DNA of 64,000 bases from Scatophagus argus. Its lineage: Eukaryota; Chordata; Actinopteri; Scatophagidae. The translations under genes and the position numbers were made by a program. Location: contig NC_058501.1 in NCBI RefSeq assembly GCF_020382885.2, positions 18,348,001 to 18,412,000 on the forward strand. The letters are read 5' to 3'. Each line of letters starts with the position of its first letter. The stretch's first letter is position 1. The notes below the pieces were generated by a model. That model worked only from the letters and a program-made list of their open reading frames with translations. It did no database searches and had not been told where the DNA came from. Shown here piece after piece: positions 36,945-49,700 of the stretch.

Positions 36945-37355
36945 CAGTGATTACACGTGTGAGCAGAGTAAATCTCACGTTAGCTCATCTGTCTTATAAA
37001 CACCACCCTTTCAAGGTATGAATGCCTCATAATCATGATTCACTGATTAATGTGTTCGATTAGTGTGTAACTCTGGCTATGAATGCGTTTTGTAATATAT
37101 TTGTGTTTGCTCTTGAGTGGCAGGGTGGAACGTGTGGTAACGAGATGCTAACTGCTAGCGATGCTAACCGCGCAGTAGCACGAGGGGTTCGAGCATGCGT
37201 TGTAGCGTATTTTATGTTAGTTATGTTATTTGTACTGCTGTGCTGTAACTACTAAGCGGTGTTTAAATGTATGAATGTCAGTTATTACACATGTGAGCAG
37301 AGGGCAGACCGCGTCCGTTCATCTTTCTTATAACCCCACTCCCCTTTTCCAGGGC
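36945..37355. repeat. Direct repeat pair (about 76-bp units about 334 bp apart)
   Basis: The unit at 36945-37021 (CAGTGATTACACGTGTGAGC..., ...CTTATAAACACCACCC...) recurs degenerately at 37279-37355 (CAGTTATTACACATGTGAGC..., ...CTTATAACCCCACTCC...). Both copies adjoin TATGAATG. It may be a partial tandem array or the 5' part of the retroelement that follows. Confidence 0.5.
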
Positions 37356-37479
37356 TTTTACACTGACGTTTTAATTAGGTCATTCTGATGAGGTTACTGC
37401 TTACGTTTTTCTCCTTTCTCCTTAAAAGTATATTTGTTTACTGCAAAATTATTTGCCTAATTCTGTACTTAATAATTTT

Positions 37480-38145
37480 GCTCTTCACACAGCGGTGTCC
37501 TCTCTTATTTACCTTAAAATCACGTGTAGACATGGATTTCACTGCTATGTGGATGATATGCTACTCTACATCCCCTTAAAGCCTTTTACCACCAGAGTTT
37601 CCTCTGTATTGTCCTGCCTTGCTAACATGTCCAAAACTCCCCCAGCAATTGAATGACACCAAATCACATTTGTGAAACATCCAAAAAGACTGAGACTAAG
37701 ACTAAGAGAAATGATCAAATGACACCAGTCCTTGCTGCCCTCCACTGGTTATCTGTATGTTTTGAAACTGACTTTAAAATTTTACCTCTTGTTTTTCAAA
37801 GCCTAGAATGATCAGGCCTCTGCATATATTTGTAAATTACATGCATAATCATCATAATGGCATCCTCTGCCTTTTTTTTTAAAGGTCCCAAAATCTCGAC
37901 TTGTCTTTGCTGTCTGGGTCCTTAAGTTGGGGAATTTCAGGTAGAGAAACTCAGGGGCCTCTTTTCAGCTCTTCTTAAGAATGACTTTTAACTGGCTTTT
38001 TCTCAATTGATGGTAATTATTTAAGTTCTTTTATATTGTTCAATATACATTTTTGAGTCTACTTGACTTTTATTATTTGGTTTTATTCTAAAGCACTTCT
38101 AACTTCTAAAGGATGCTATATAAATGAAGTTATTACTGTTATTGT
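37480..38145 (+). mobile_element. Truncated LINE (reverse transcriptase fragment with 3' end)
   Basis: Around 37515-37585 a frame reads RHGFHCYVDDMLLYIPLKP, the catalytic region of a non-LTR reverse transcriptase (YADD-type box, here YVDD). Farther on, 37720-37840 contains the degenerate equivalent of TPVLAALHWLPV...FKILLLVFKALN, typical of the C-terminal part of fish L2/Rex-type LINEs. The end (AAGCACTTCTAACTTC...GGATGCTATATAAATGAAGTTATTACTGTTATTG) is a typical LINE 3' tail. Frames are interrupted, so it is dead. The exact family is uncertain. Confidence 0.75.
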
Positions 38146-38957
38146 GTTAAGTCTGATAGTCATGATTGTGGACATTCCCTCAACATTAGGATTCCAGTCC
38201 TAATTTAAACTTTGAATTAGGATGCAGCTTAAAAGGACCCATGGAAGGACTGCAGATGCTTCTACGTTATCCAGCACTTGAAGTTTCACAACTCATTAAA
38301 GGAGGGATGTCTGCTGTGGTTGCTGACAATTAATAATTCAAATTCATTCTTCCGCATTTGAATCATGAATAAATTAATTATAAATAGATATGCAAAATGA
38401 TTTTTAAATGGGACTTTAAATTTTACATTTACTCATCCATTTACTAATGTGTCTTCCTGTCATATTCCATTTCATCTTCTCATTCTGCATCTTGTGCCAC
38501 TGTGATCGTGATGAAGAGGGATGATCCACAGTCCTGGATGGAGCAGCAGGTGCATTACAATCTTCTCTGTCTGTGGAGAACAGATGGGAGATACTTCTGT
38601 GCAACTGTCCATCGACTGATTTCAGGCAGTCTATTGCAGAAGTATCAGTCATGTGCTGTCTCTGTAACACAAGCGACTGCTGATGGCTGATTTTCAACAG
38701 CTTCAAATAACTCCTAATGGACAACAAAACCTGACAATTATGGTGAGCGTGACCTTTGTTGTTGAAGAGTAATTGCATTGTTTTTGTTCATCTTAATATT
38801 TACCTGAGTTGTGAAAATAGTTTAAAGTGGTGACTGAATGGTGCTGGCAGATGATCGATCAAAAATGTCTGACTTCAAGTTTGTGCTGCATCAGGCTTAT
38901 TTTTTTCAGCAATGATAATTAAAAAGGCTTTTTCTTTTTTCTAGTCTTAGAAAAAAG

Positions 38958-38990
<33 letters not shown>

Positions 38991-40128
38991 AACAAACAAA
39001 CAAACAAAAACAACGAAACAGAATCCTAGTCAGCCTGGAGGTTTTTGGTTTGGATGTCCTGCTTGGACTGAACCATGATGACAACAGAGAATCTACTGAT
39101 GTGGTTGACTTGCATCTCAAAATCCACTTCTTAGTAGTTAAGATCTGCCAGGTATAAGTACACTCTTTGTCCTATCCTAAAGCCAAATCAGTTCAAGAAA
39201 TTTGACTTTGACCTTTAAAATATGTTATATTTAATATATTATGATATATTTAAGACTTTGTTAAAATAAAGGAAAATATTGCCAAGAAATCAGAGGACTT
39301 GCTGAAAAGCATTGTGTTTGTCATCTTCAAACAAAATTCTCGCAGATAGCAAGCAAGGCCTTCTACTAAAAAAAAAAATAAATAAATAACAATACTGTTC
39401 TTTGAGTATCACTGCCACCAGAGTTTTATGAAAGAAAGGACTCATAGACATGAAACTCATGGGACAAATTCCAATAGATTTCAAACTTTTTTTCACTTCT
39501 TTCAACTTCTTTTCAGATTTTTGTAGTACACTGACGTTGGTAAATGGGCTGTTGCAACACATGTGGCCTTCATTTCCAGGTGTATAAAGCATTCTTGGGA
39601 GACAGGAAATCAAAATGAAGCCAGTGCTTACATACTGCGGGTAAAGTAAAAGACTGACAAAAGCTTATTAACACTCTTCATGGAGCTTTTGAATGCTTAA
39701 CACTGACTCTATGGGTCAAAGAATAAATAAAGCTAATTCACACACTGGCATCACCCGCTATTGTTCATCTGTGGTTTCTGTTGGTTTTGGTGGAAATGTG
39801 CCCACTGAGCTGAAATAAACTACTGAGAAAAGTCTGAACATAACCGTCCAAAAACACGTGCGCTTGTAGCAGATGCAACATTACATGATCATCAATAACA
39901 AACACATGATGCATCAGAAAATGGTAGATTTTATTGATTGTGCCCTGACATCTCACATCTCTTTTTCTTTCACTTTCCTGTTGTTTCTCCTTGTGACTCT
40001 CTCAGCCACACTCCTGCTTCTTTTCTTTCTGACAAGACCCACCACCATCTCCTGTCTCTGTCTCCTTCAATTTCAATCTCTCTCTGGTTTCCCCTCTGAC
40101 ATGTAGTTCTGTGATGGAAGATGACAGC
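38146..40128. other. Intergenic DNA between the LINE fragment and trypsin gene 4
   Basis: No supported gene. It contains a run of 30 cytosines at 38959-38988 followed by (AAAC)n, and several AT-rich stretches. A TTTATT at 39930-39935 is a candidate poly(A) signal (AATAAA on the minus strand) for trypsin gene 4, about 194 bases beyond its stop. Confidence 0.45.
38959..39010. repeat. Poly(C) run of 30 followed by (AAAC)n
   Basis: Thirty consecutive C, then AAAACAAACAAACAAACAAA. The length is likely unstable and may be mis-assembled. Confidence 0.9.
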
Positions 40129-41710
<1,582 letters not shown>

Positions 41711-41773
41711 CTTGAGGCTGACTCAGGCCTTCCTCAGACCAGACTGGGTGAGAACAATCTGTCACTCACTGCA

Positions 41774-41779
41774 TTTATA
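41774..41779 (-). promoter_or_regulatory. TATA box of trypsin gene 4
   Basis: TTTATA on the plus strand reads TATAAA toward the gene, about 64 bases upstream of the start codon. Confidence 0.7.
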
Positions 41780-42658
41780 GCTAATCTCCTCAGAGTATTT
41801 CCATGCATCCTCCTCCCCCTCCACTCCATACCTCCATCAAAAGTCTACCTGCCCACCCCCAAGCCTGTCCACTCCTCCCTGCCCTGAAAAATAACCTTAT
41901 CTTCGTATGTGCCACGTTAATCTTTCAGTTAATAAGTGAGCCACATCTTACATGTTTTTGGCCTTGGAGAGTGTTTGATGTACTCTTCTGACAGGTTATT
42001 TTTCAAACTTCTAAATATGTGTTTCTGTTCTTTTTATGGGTGATACATGAGCAACTCACAGTCACCACGATGAATTATTATCAGCAATATAGCAGAAATA
42101 TTGTGTTATTAAATACTCCTTTAATGCAACAGAATAAAATTACTTTATCTTTATTTATTCAATCTTTTTTAGGAAGTGTTTCCTTTTTCCGAATCAAGGG
42201 TTTTAGGATGGAGTATGTATGTATGCTGTACAGATTGCAAAGCGCTTCGAGGCTATTGACTGTTATCTGACACAGGAAAAAAAAAAAAGAACAGCACATT
42301 TACTTATTTTATTGAACAAAAGTCTTAGAGAATGGGTGTACTATATTCTGTACTATATTCTGTACTATATACTGTATCTTGTATCTTGCCAATGAGTGAC
42401 CTATGAGAGAACCCTCAACAGGTGTGAAATGTGTTGAGACCTTGGTCCACATTTGCAAATGAAGTGCACCAGATGACATAATCATTGTGGGTGAGGTGGG
42501 GGGGTGCAGTGGTGCAGAAGTGGGCCAACATGAAAATAGGGGCATGATAAGAGAACATTTGGCACTTTATGCCAAAAGGCAAGAACAGATGGGGTCAGCA
42601 GAGAGGGGCAAGAGGGGAGGGGCGGGGCGGCCGGCTGAGCACACTGGGGTTGGTGGCA
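41780..42658. other. Shared upstream region of divergent trypsin genes 4 and 5
   Basis: No coding sequence. It holds short imperfect tandem repeats of TACTATATTCTG near 42340-42372 followed by TATCTTG repeats, and a G-rich stretch (GAGGGGCAAGAGGGGAGGGG) just upstream of the gene 5 TATA box. No motif shared with genes 1-2 was found. Confidence 0.45.
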
Positions 42659-42664
42659 TATAAA
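42659..42664 (+). promoter_or_regulatory. TATA box of trypsin gene 5
   Basis: TATAAA 50 bases upstream of the start codon. Confidence 0.75.
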
Positions 42665-42714
42665 TATAAGCTGAGGTGTGTCCAGGTGTCTTCTGATCAT
42701 TTTCACCTGACACC

Positions 42715-44901
42715 ATGAGACTGCTGGCTCTGCTGCTGATGGTTGGAGCTGCTGGTAAAGACAAAGAAATAAACGCATGCATGCATACCTGCACATATGA
42801 GAGAGCACACACACTCACACACACACACTCAGCCATATATGTGTTCTGTAATGTCAGCAATCTTACTCTTTCTGTTACCCTCTGCCTGTTTCGGTGTGTC
42901 TACGTGTGTGTGTGTGTGGGTGTGACAGTGGCAGTTCCCCGTGAAGATGGTAGGATCATTGGAGGGTATGAGTGTGAGCCTCACTCTCGCCCATACATGG
43001 CCTCCCTTAACTATGGTTACCACTTCTGTGGCGGAGTGCTCATCAACAGACAGTGGGTGCTCTCCGTTGCCCACTGTTGGTACAAGTAAGTATGCACTGA
43101 TGGAGGAATCAGTGTTTTCAAACAGTGTATGCATAACCCTCTCATGTTGCCAATTTCTGTTGATTTTGATGCTTTCTTTTCCCCCTCCTGAGATAAAAAT
43201 AAACAACAAACAACATCTGTTTTTGGAAGACTTTCCAGTCTAGCAGCATATGTGGTGAACATCTGTTAGGTCTAAAAATAAAAGTAGTGCAGTCTAAGGA
43301 ATATTGAGATATTAAGACTTATTTAAAATCATATGACACAATGTACGTAAAGCTTTTTCCGCTTCCACATTTTTTAGCATATTTCATTTCCTCTCTCAGT
43401 CCCACTGCCATGCAGATCATGCTGGGAGAACACGATGTGCGGGTGTTTGAGGGTACCGAGCAGCTCATGAAGACCGACAACATCATTTGGCACCCCGAGT
43501 GAGTGACAAAATGAACCATCCCATCTGAGAATCTTCTCCCCTTTGCACAATTTCATGATCATGTGATTCATTCGTTCAGCGCGGAGGAACCTGCTGAAGT
43601 CTAAAGCTTATTTTACATTTTTCTTTGCACAGTTATGACTACCAGACTCTGGATTATGATATCATGCTGATTAAGCTCTTCCATCCGGTGGAGGTGACAG
43701 ATGCAGTTGCACCCATCCCACTGCCCTCAGGGTGCCCCATAGGGGGGCTCCCCTGCTCCGTGTCTGGCTGGGGTAACAGCGCCATGGATGGCGAGGGTGG
43801 GTTGATAAGAGTGATTCATATTATACACATAAAATGAGGGAAGAACAACATTTTTAATGACGCTGTGTGCAGAATTGGTTTTGCAGAATGTTATATAGTG
43901 TCTGGAAAAATCAGCCTGTCCCAGTCACACTTGTGTAGTCAATATGCTATCACTGACTTCAGAGTCACAGTCGCTGAGCAGGGAATGTGGTGGCAGCATG
44001 AATTGCTGCCTGTCACAGTGTCTTATTATTTCGGCTTCCGCTGGCAAAGTCGGGTATTTTCGAATTCTACACATAGCAGCTTTTATGAGATCCTGTCATT
44101 GGGTGACACGTTCCTTCATTACAGTGAGCATAGCGTGAGCACTGTAGTTTATCCTGTGGCTGACCCTGCCACCTGGCTCCACCAGGTATGTATTAGTCCA
44201 CCTCTCCAGCAAATGCACAATTTAGTTCTATTTGAGTAAGTTTTCTAAAAAAAAATGCTGATTTAGGAAACTATTTACACTTTTTTAAAAAAATGAAAGC
44301 TTTATATTCGTGACCTGTTGTGTAATATTAGTGGGAATAATGTAGCCTTGGGCCTTAGAGCAACACACAGGCTGGATAAGTGAGTTTTATGAGACTTTTT
44401 TTTGACACAAAAAGGAAAATAAAAATAAAGTCTCAGTCAGTCTCATCCTATAAAATTACTCTTTACTCTTTACTCTTTTTTTTTTTTGCCTGTTACAGTG
44501 AACATGCCCACCCGTCTGCAGTGTCTGGACGTGCCCATAGTGGATCAACAGGAATGTGAGAACGCCTATCCTGGCATGATCACACGCAGGATGGTGTGTG
44601 CCGGGTACATGGAAGGAGGCAGAGATGCATGCAACGTGAGTTTACAGTAAATGATTCCAGAGACTAATTGGACTCGCAGCTCAGTGTGTGTGGAGGAATT
44701 CGACACTGTGTTCCAGCTCACACTCCTCGCTCCTTCTGTGTTTGTCAGGGCGATTCTGGCAGCCCTCTGGTTTGTCTCGGAGAGGTTCACGGCCTGGTGT
44801 CGTGGGGTCAGGGATGTGCCCTGCCCAACTACCCCGGAGTCTATGTCAAAGTGTGTGAATTCCTCTACTGGATTGAAGACGTCCTGGCAGCCAACCCCTG
44901 A
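42715..44901 (+). CDS. Trypsin(ogen) gene 5, divergent, resembling fish trypsin Y
   Basis: Six exons: 42715-42754, 42929-43085, 43400-43498, 43633-43796, 44499-44635 and 44749-44901, 750 nt or 249 residues. Signal peptide [14 protein letters not shown] leads to propeptide VAVPREDGR and mature [20 protein letters not shown]. His57 lies in SVAHCW, Asp102 in [10 protein letters not shown] and Ser195 in GDSGSP; Asp189 (GGRDACN), Glu70/77/80 and 12 cysteines are kept. Departures from ordinary trypsin are Gln192 to Asn, Gly197 to Ser (GDSGSP) and the IIGG start. These match my memory of cold-adapted 'trypsin Y'/group III enzymes of fish. A phase-2 intron (43499-43632) splits what is a single exon in the other four genes, at HPD/YDYQT. 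The last exon is undivided, as in gene 4. Poly(A) signal at 45067-45072. Function as a digestive trypsin-like protease is inferred. Confidence 0.93.
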
Positions 44902-45066
44902 AGAACTTAATGGTTTTTCTTTTTTTTTTTTGTTCTTCACCACCCACCCATTTGTTCCCCTCTGTTCTCTGCCCTACACAAACACACACATTCCTCCTTT
45001 CCTTTACTGCCTTAACTTCTGTTTTTCTGTGTTTCACTGGTGCCTATATCCGGACTCAATACACAA

Positions 45067-45072
45067 AATAAA
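45067..45072 (+). terminator. Poly(A) signal of trypsin gene 5
   Basis: AATAAA about 166 bases after the stop codon. Confidence 0.65.
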
Positions 45073-46717
45073 ACCACTTGGTGTATATTCATTTTTCCCT
45101 TGTCTGTTCATATTTCAGTATAAGGGGAGAAAATAAGACTCACCAAATGAAACTACTTAGAAACTCCAGTATGTGTCAGTTAGTTTTTATTTGCATGATT
45201 TTACGATCATGTAAGTTTCATGGGGTCATACAGAGGCCTTTATTTACTCACATTATTTATTTATTTATGAGAACAAACTTGTCGTATGGGTTAAATGACG
45301 AGGTAGCAGATTTCTGTTATTTCTTATATTCACATTTCCTCCTTCATTTATCCACACAATTGCATCTTTAAATATAAAACCTTCAATTAATTTCTATTAT
45401 TTCACAAAGACTCAGAATTATGAAGAAGACAGACTTTTGGAATGAGTACTGAACCTACTGTGGACATGATGGCACTGTGGTTACTGAACAGCAGGAGGCC
45501 TCAATGAGTCATTTCCCTGCCTGTCCCACCCACTCATTTCATCTTCAGCATTACAGCAGGACACATAGTCAGTCGAATGCGACATAAAAAAACTATTTCC
45601 ACATTCATTTTTGATTGTGATTTGTGAATTTAAGACATTTTAGCTGTCATGTATTTCTTGCTTCATTTAAAAAGTCTGTAGATTGCAGAGGTTTCCATTC
45701 TGTCAAGACGACATTGTTCTCGTTATATCTCCCAGGCCACACTTGTCCTTTTTGAGCACCACTCTCCTTCTCTCCCTCTCGTTTTGTCTTCCTCTCTCTT
45801 TGACTTGGCTGGAGGGTCCGAGCCATGTCACGCCACCTTCACACAAACACAAGCTGAGGTCGTACCGAAATGTACAAATCACATGAAAAGTATAAAAGTC
45901 TAAAGGAGATTCAAGATACAAAATTATGTTGTGTAGCCTCTAATATACTCATGTTTGATCACAGAATGTGATATATCGACTTTATAGATGAAGGCTAGCG
46001 TTAGATTATGGGTTATTGTTGAAGTTAAATGAAGTAGCAACTTGGCTGGAGTAGTGCAGAGTTAGGAGTTAAGGCTGAATGCTTAAATGAGTGCCTCTCA
46101 AACTATTGTATGAAACGTCCTGTCAAACAAAGGTGTCACTCATAACAATACTAATTACCGCATTGAACTGCAATAATTACTGTATCTGAGGCATCATTAA
46201 TGTCATTAGTTCCACTTCTGCTTTTCTGCTATGACACATCAGAGTGTCTGCTGTGAAAATGGTCTATGACTATGGTTCATCTGGCAACAATAAAAACATG
46301 TCTGAAGTACATGACAGTCTGGAGAGACTTCTGAGAGGGGAAGAGAAGAAAAACAATTAAGTTCTCATTAATATCAGTCAGATCCAGCGTGTTGAAGATG
46401 CCACTCTTGCCCAGGAGCTATAAGTCAGTAGAGCATGAGCGCCTTGTGTTTAAATCAACCTAATGGTAAATATCCATGAAAAGAAACATGCAGTCTTCAT
46501 AATGTTATTTCAAACTTTGCTGATTTTGTTAGTGGTTGCATGACATGCCATAACTTACTGTCAACATCCATCTGAGAGGAAGAAGAAAACGTTGCTTGTG
46601 TGAGGAATTCAGCACTGTTTAAAATAGAAACAACATAAAATTAGCTGCTGAGCAAGAACAAATAAATCAACGCTCAGGTGGAAAATACTGGTTTACTGCA
46701 ATGGAGAAAGCTGTCCC
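45073..46717. other. Intergenic DNA between trypsin gene 5 and cblc
   Basis: AT-rich, with no gene, RNA or recognisable repeat. No TTTATT (AATAAA on the cblc strand) is evident in the 600 bases beyond the inferred cblc stop, so the cblc 3' UTR end is undetermined. Confidence 0.45.
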
Positions 46718-49700
46718 TCACCTGAGGGAAAGTGGGTTTGGCAGAGGGTCCCTCAGCCTGCCAGAGCTCTCCTCGTCACTGCTGAGCGACTCCTCCCCCC
46801 AGCGCCTAAATGGAAAAGACACAGCATATTTAATGTTCCTTATGCTATTTTTTTAATACTACTACTATAGATCTTGTCCCATGTATTTGAGTGTGTAACT
46901 AGCAACCAGTCAAATTAACGAACATCAGCAACGATAAACAATAACAGCAACATGACTGACTATCAGTTAGAACTGAAAATATTTGTAGTAATTTTAATAA
47001 TCTTAATGTGTGTGTGTTTAGGCAGGGTCTTTATAATATCTACAATATAGATTCTCGTAAAAATAATAATAATGTATAGAGTAATGCAGCCCACAGTTAA
47101 ATGCCGGATAACTGGTTTTAAATTCTGTTTTTATTACAAGGTTTTTACTTAAATAAGAGACGTGCATAAATACACTGCAACACCAGCACGGTTTGCAAAA
47201 TCAGTTCATTAATATGACATGCTGAATTTTTGCACAGGTGATCCAGATATATAAAGCCATCTAGTGTGTTCGTGGTATCAGGACTTCTTAGAGGTTACGA
47301 TAACTTGTGTCAAGACCCTTGTCTGAGTAACAAGGAGCTGCGCTGTTGGCAGCATGCCCATGTTTTATACGGGGTCTCACCTGTTCACGTTTCTATGTTG
47401 TTTGTGTCTTCTGCGTGCTTCATCGCCACCGTGGGCCTGCTGAAAAGATGAAATGTCACAAACGTCAGCTGCTGCACGTATCCACGCTGTAAAGCTGTCG
47501 GTGTCTCTGCAGCGTTGTGCATGAACTCACATGCCTCAGTGTTTAGCGTCTGTGACGATGAAGAAGATTAACACTTCGCAGAAACAGTATGCAAATAGTG
47601 TCTGTGGGAACTTACCAAATGAGAGTGTTTGGCTGCAGTCCTGGTTTCTAATGTGTGGGATCGGCTGGAGGGGGATGGACAGCGTGGAACAGGGATGTTT
47701 TTGGGGGGCAGAGGGGGACCACTGTGGCTGGATATGGGAGCCTGGTTATCCAAACTTGAGAACTGTAAAAAAAAATCTAGACAGTCAGTTGTTTTTTTTT
47801 CTTTCTTTACCCGGAAGCTTTGCCTTAAATGCATCAAACAAGTGTGATATTGCATGATATACATGACTTGACAAATGAGGTGTTTGCATTTTAAGATAAA
47901 ATTCCTTCTAAAACACTGGGTCGCACAATGAAAGTTGGTAGTCCCTTACATACATCAGAACATATACACTACATAGGTACTCCAATTTAAAATATAATAT
48001 GATAAACTGAATAAAATAGAGCCATATATATACATTATTTATACACCCAGGAAATATTTTTTTAAATATGCGTCCGGGTGAATGTGAACAACAGCAGCAA
48101 CAATATGACTGATTAAAAAGTGTGAAGAAATGCTGTCCATCAACTCTGACTGCATATAAACACAGTCCACACCCCCTCATCCTGCATTCAGCCTTTAGAA
48201 GAGGCCAATCTATCCAGTAGATGTTGAGATATTTTATAGGAATTTTTCTCTCATTTCATAAGTGTTGACATATTTTCATTTCAAATAAAACAAACCACGT
48301 GCATTTGCATAAATGTATTCACGCACCTTCTTCAGGGCAGCCATTTCTTTTACCATCACTTCAATGTCCTCATGGTCCTCCTCCTCTGCATCATCCTCAG
48401 CCTCCCCCTCCTCTACCTCCTCCCACTGGCCGCTGTCTGGCAGAAAGGGCTCGATGAGAATCCTCTCGGTTCCTCTGATGTCGCAGCGACAATACGGGCA
48501 GGTGTAGCCAGCTGACTTCTGCTAGATAATTGTTGGTGACAGGTCATGGGCAGAGTAACGGAAACTTTATGTGAATATAGAATATAAGAGACCAACTCAC
48601 TACCTCAAGTTTCAGTTTCATGCTTTTGAAGTGTGTGTAGTGGAATATGTTGGACTTGTCTTCAAAGAAAAGACCCTCAACTTTTTAGAAAGATGAAGGT
48701 GGTGGAAAATAGTACGTTGAACAGACCCAGAAGATTGCAGTTCGCCACAAACGCAGACCAGATGAAGGTTAATCCTTTTAATATGTACATGTTTGTTTTC
48801 TCTAACATGGAGGCTTTCTGTGTCTCCAGGATTTTTTATGTTGATTCCCGTGACCACAGACAGCTGCAAATGCATGCAAATGCTTTTGTTTTGTTTCAGA
48901 CTTTACCTGCCTGTTATTTTTTTTTTACACTCATGAGGGTCATTGTGTTGTACTGTGAGTAAGGCAGACCATGTGACCACAATTCAGACTGAATTACAAC
49001 ATTTCCATTGTGCTCTGACGTCCACAAAGCATATCTAATTTTCTTTTCCTGTCTATCTCTCTCACTCACAGTTTGAGGAGGATGTGAGCCTGAGATCACA
49101 CAGGAAGTCCTCAGCCAAATGTCAGGACTTGCTGCTCTGCACCCTTGCAAAGACTCAAACGCCTCCTTGAACAGATGGGAGGCTACTGGCATGAAACTGT
49201 ACTATGTCAGCAGCACATCTGGCTCCAACTGGATGTCTTTAATGTCATGATTGAAAGAGGAAGTTGAAGTCAACAAGGTGACTACATTTTGATATACAGA
49301 CAGACCTTAGGGACATTTGTGAAAATTGATTTAATGTAAATGATTTCCACGAAGGACCACTGTATGATATTCTGTATCTTTGACATTTAAATAGATGTGA
49401 TCAAACTAAAGGTCCCACTGTATTCTCCATCTACACTTACAGTTGTCAGTTTACATACTGACAGCACTGTTATTGATGGTTCATTTCACTGCCCTTTTTG
49501 AAGCTTTGTGCTTCTCTGTCCAGTAAATTATCAAACTGTTTGCTCATGCAAAGAATTAAATTAAGACGGTTCAGGGTGGTGTCCTTTTCGTGGCCTGAGG
49601 ACACGTCTCACCTGGAGGTGATGTGATCTAATTCACAAGCACAGGTTCACTGAGTGTTTCTAAAACTGCTGTGTAGCTGATGCAATGAGAGACTTCACAG

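Noticed and set aside
43865-44239. 124-codon open frame within trypsin gene 5
   Set aside because: It lies entirely in the intron 43797-44498, which is required for the trypsin frame, and shows no recognisable domain or exon continuation.
46561-46580. Possible 13-nt micro-exon continuing cblc past CTCAG/gtgagg
   Set aside because: Reading through gives an immediate TGA and a total length divisible by three; the micro-exon has no support beyond weak splice-like sequences.
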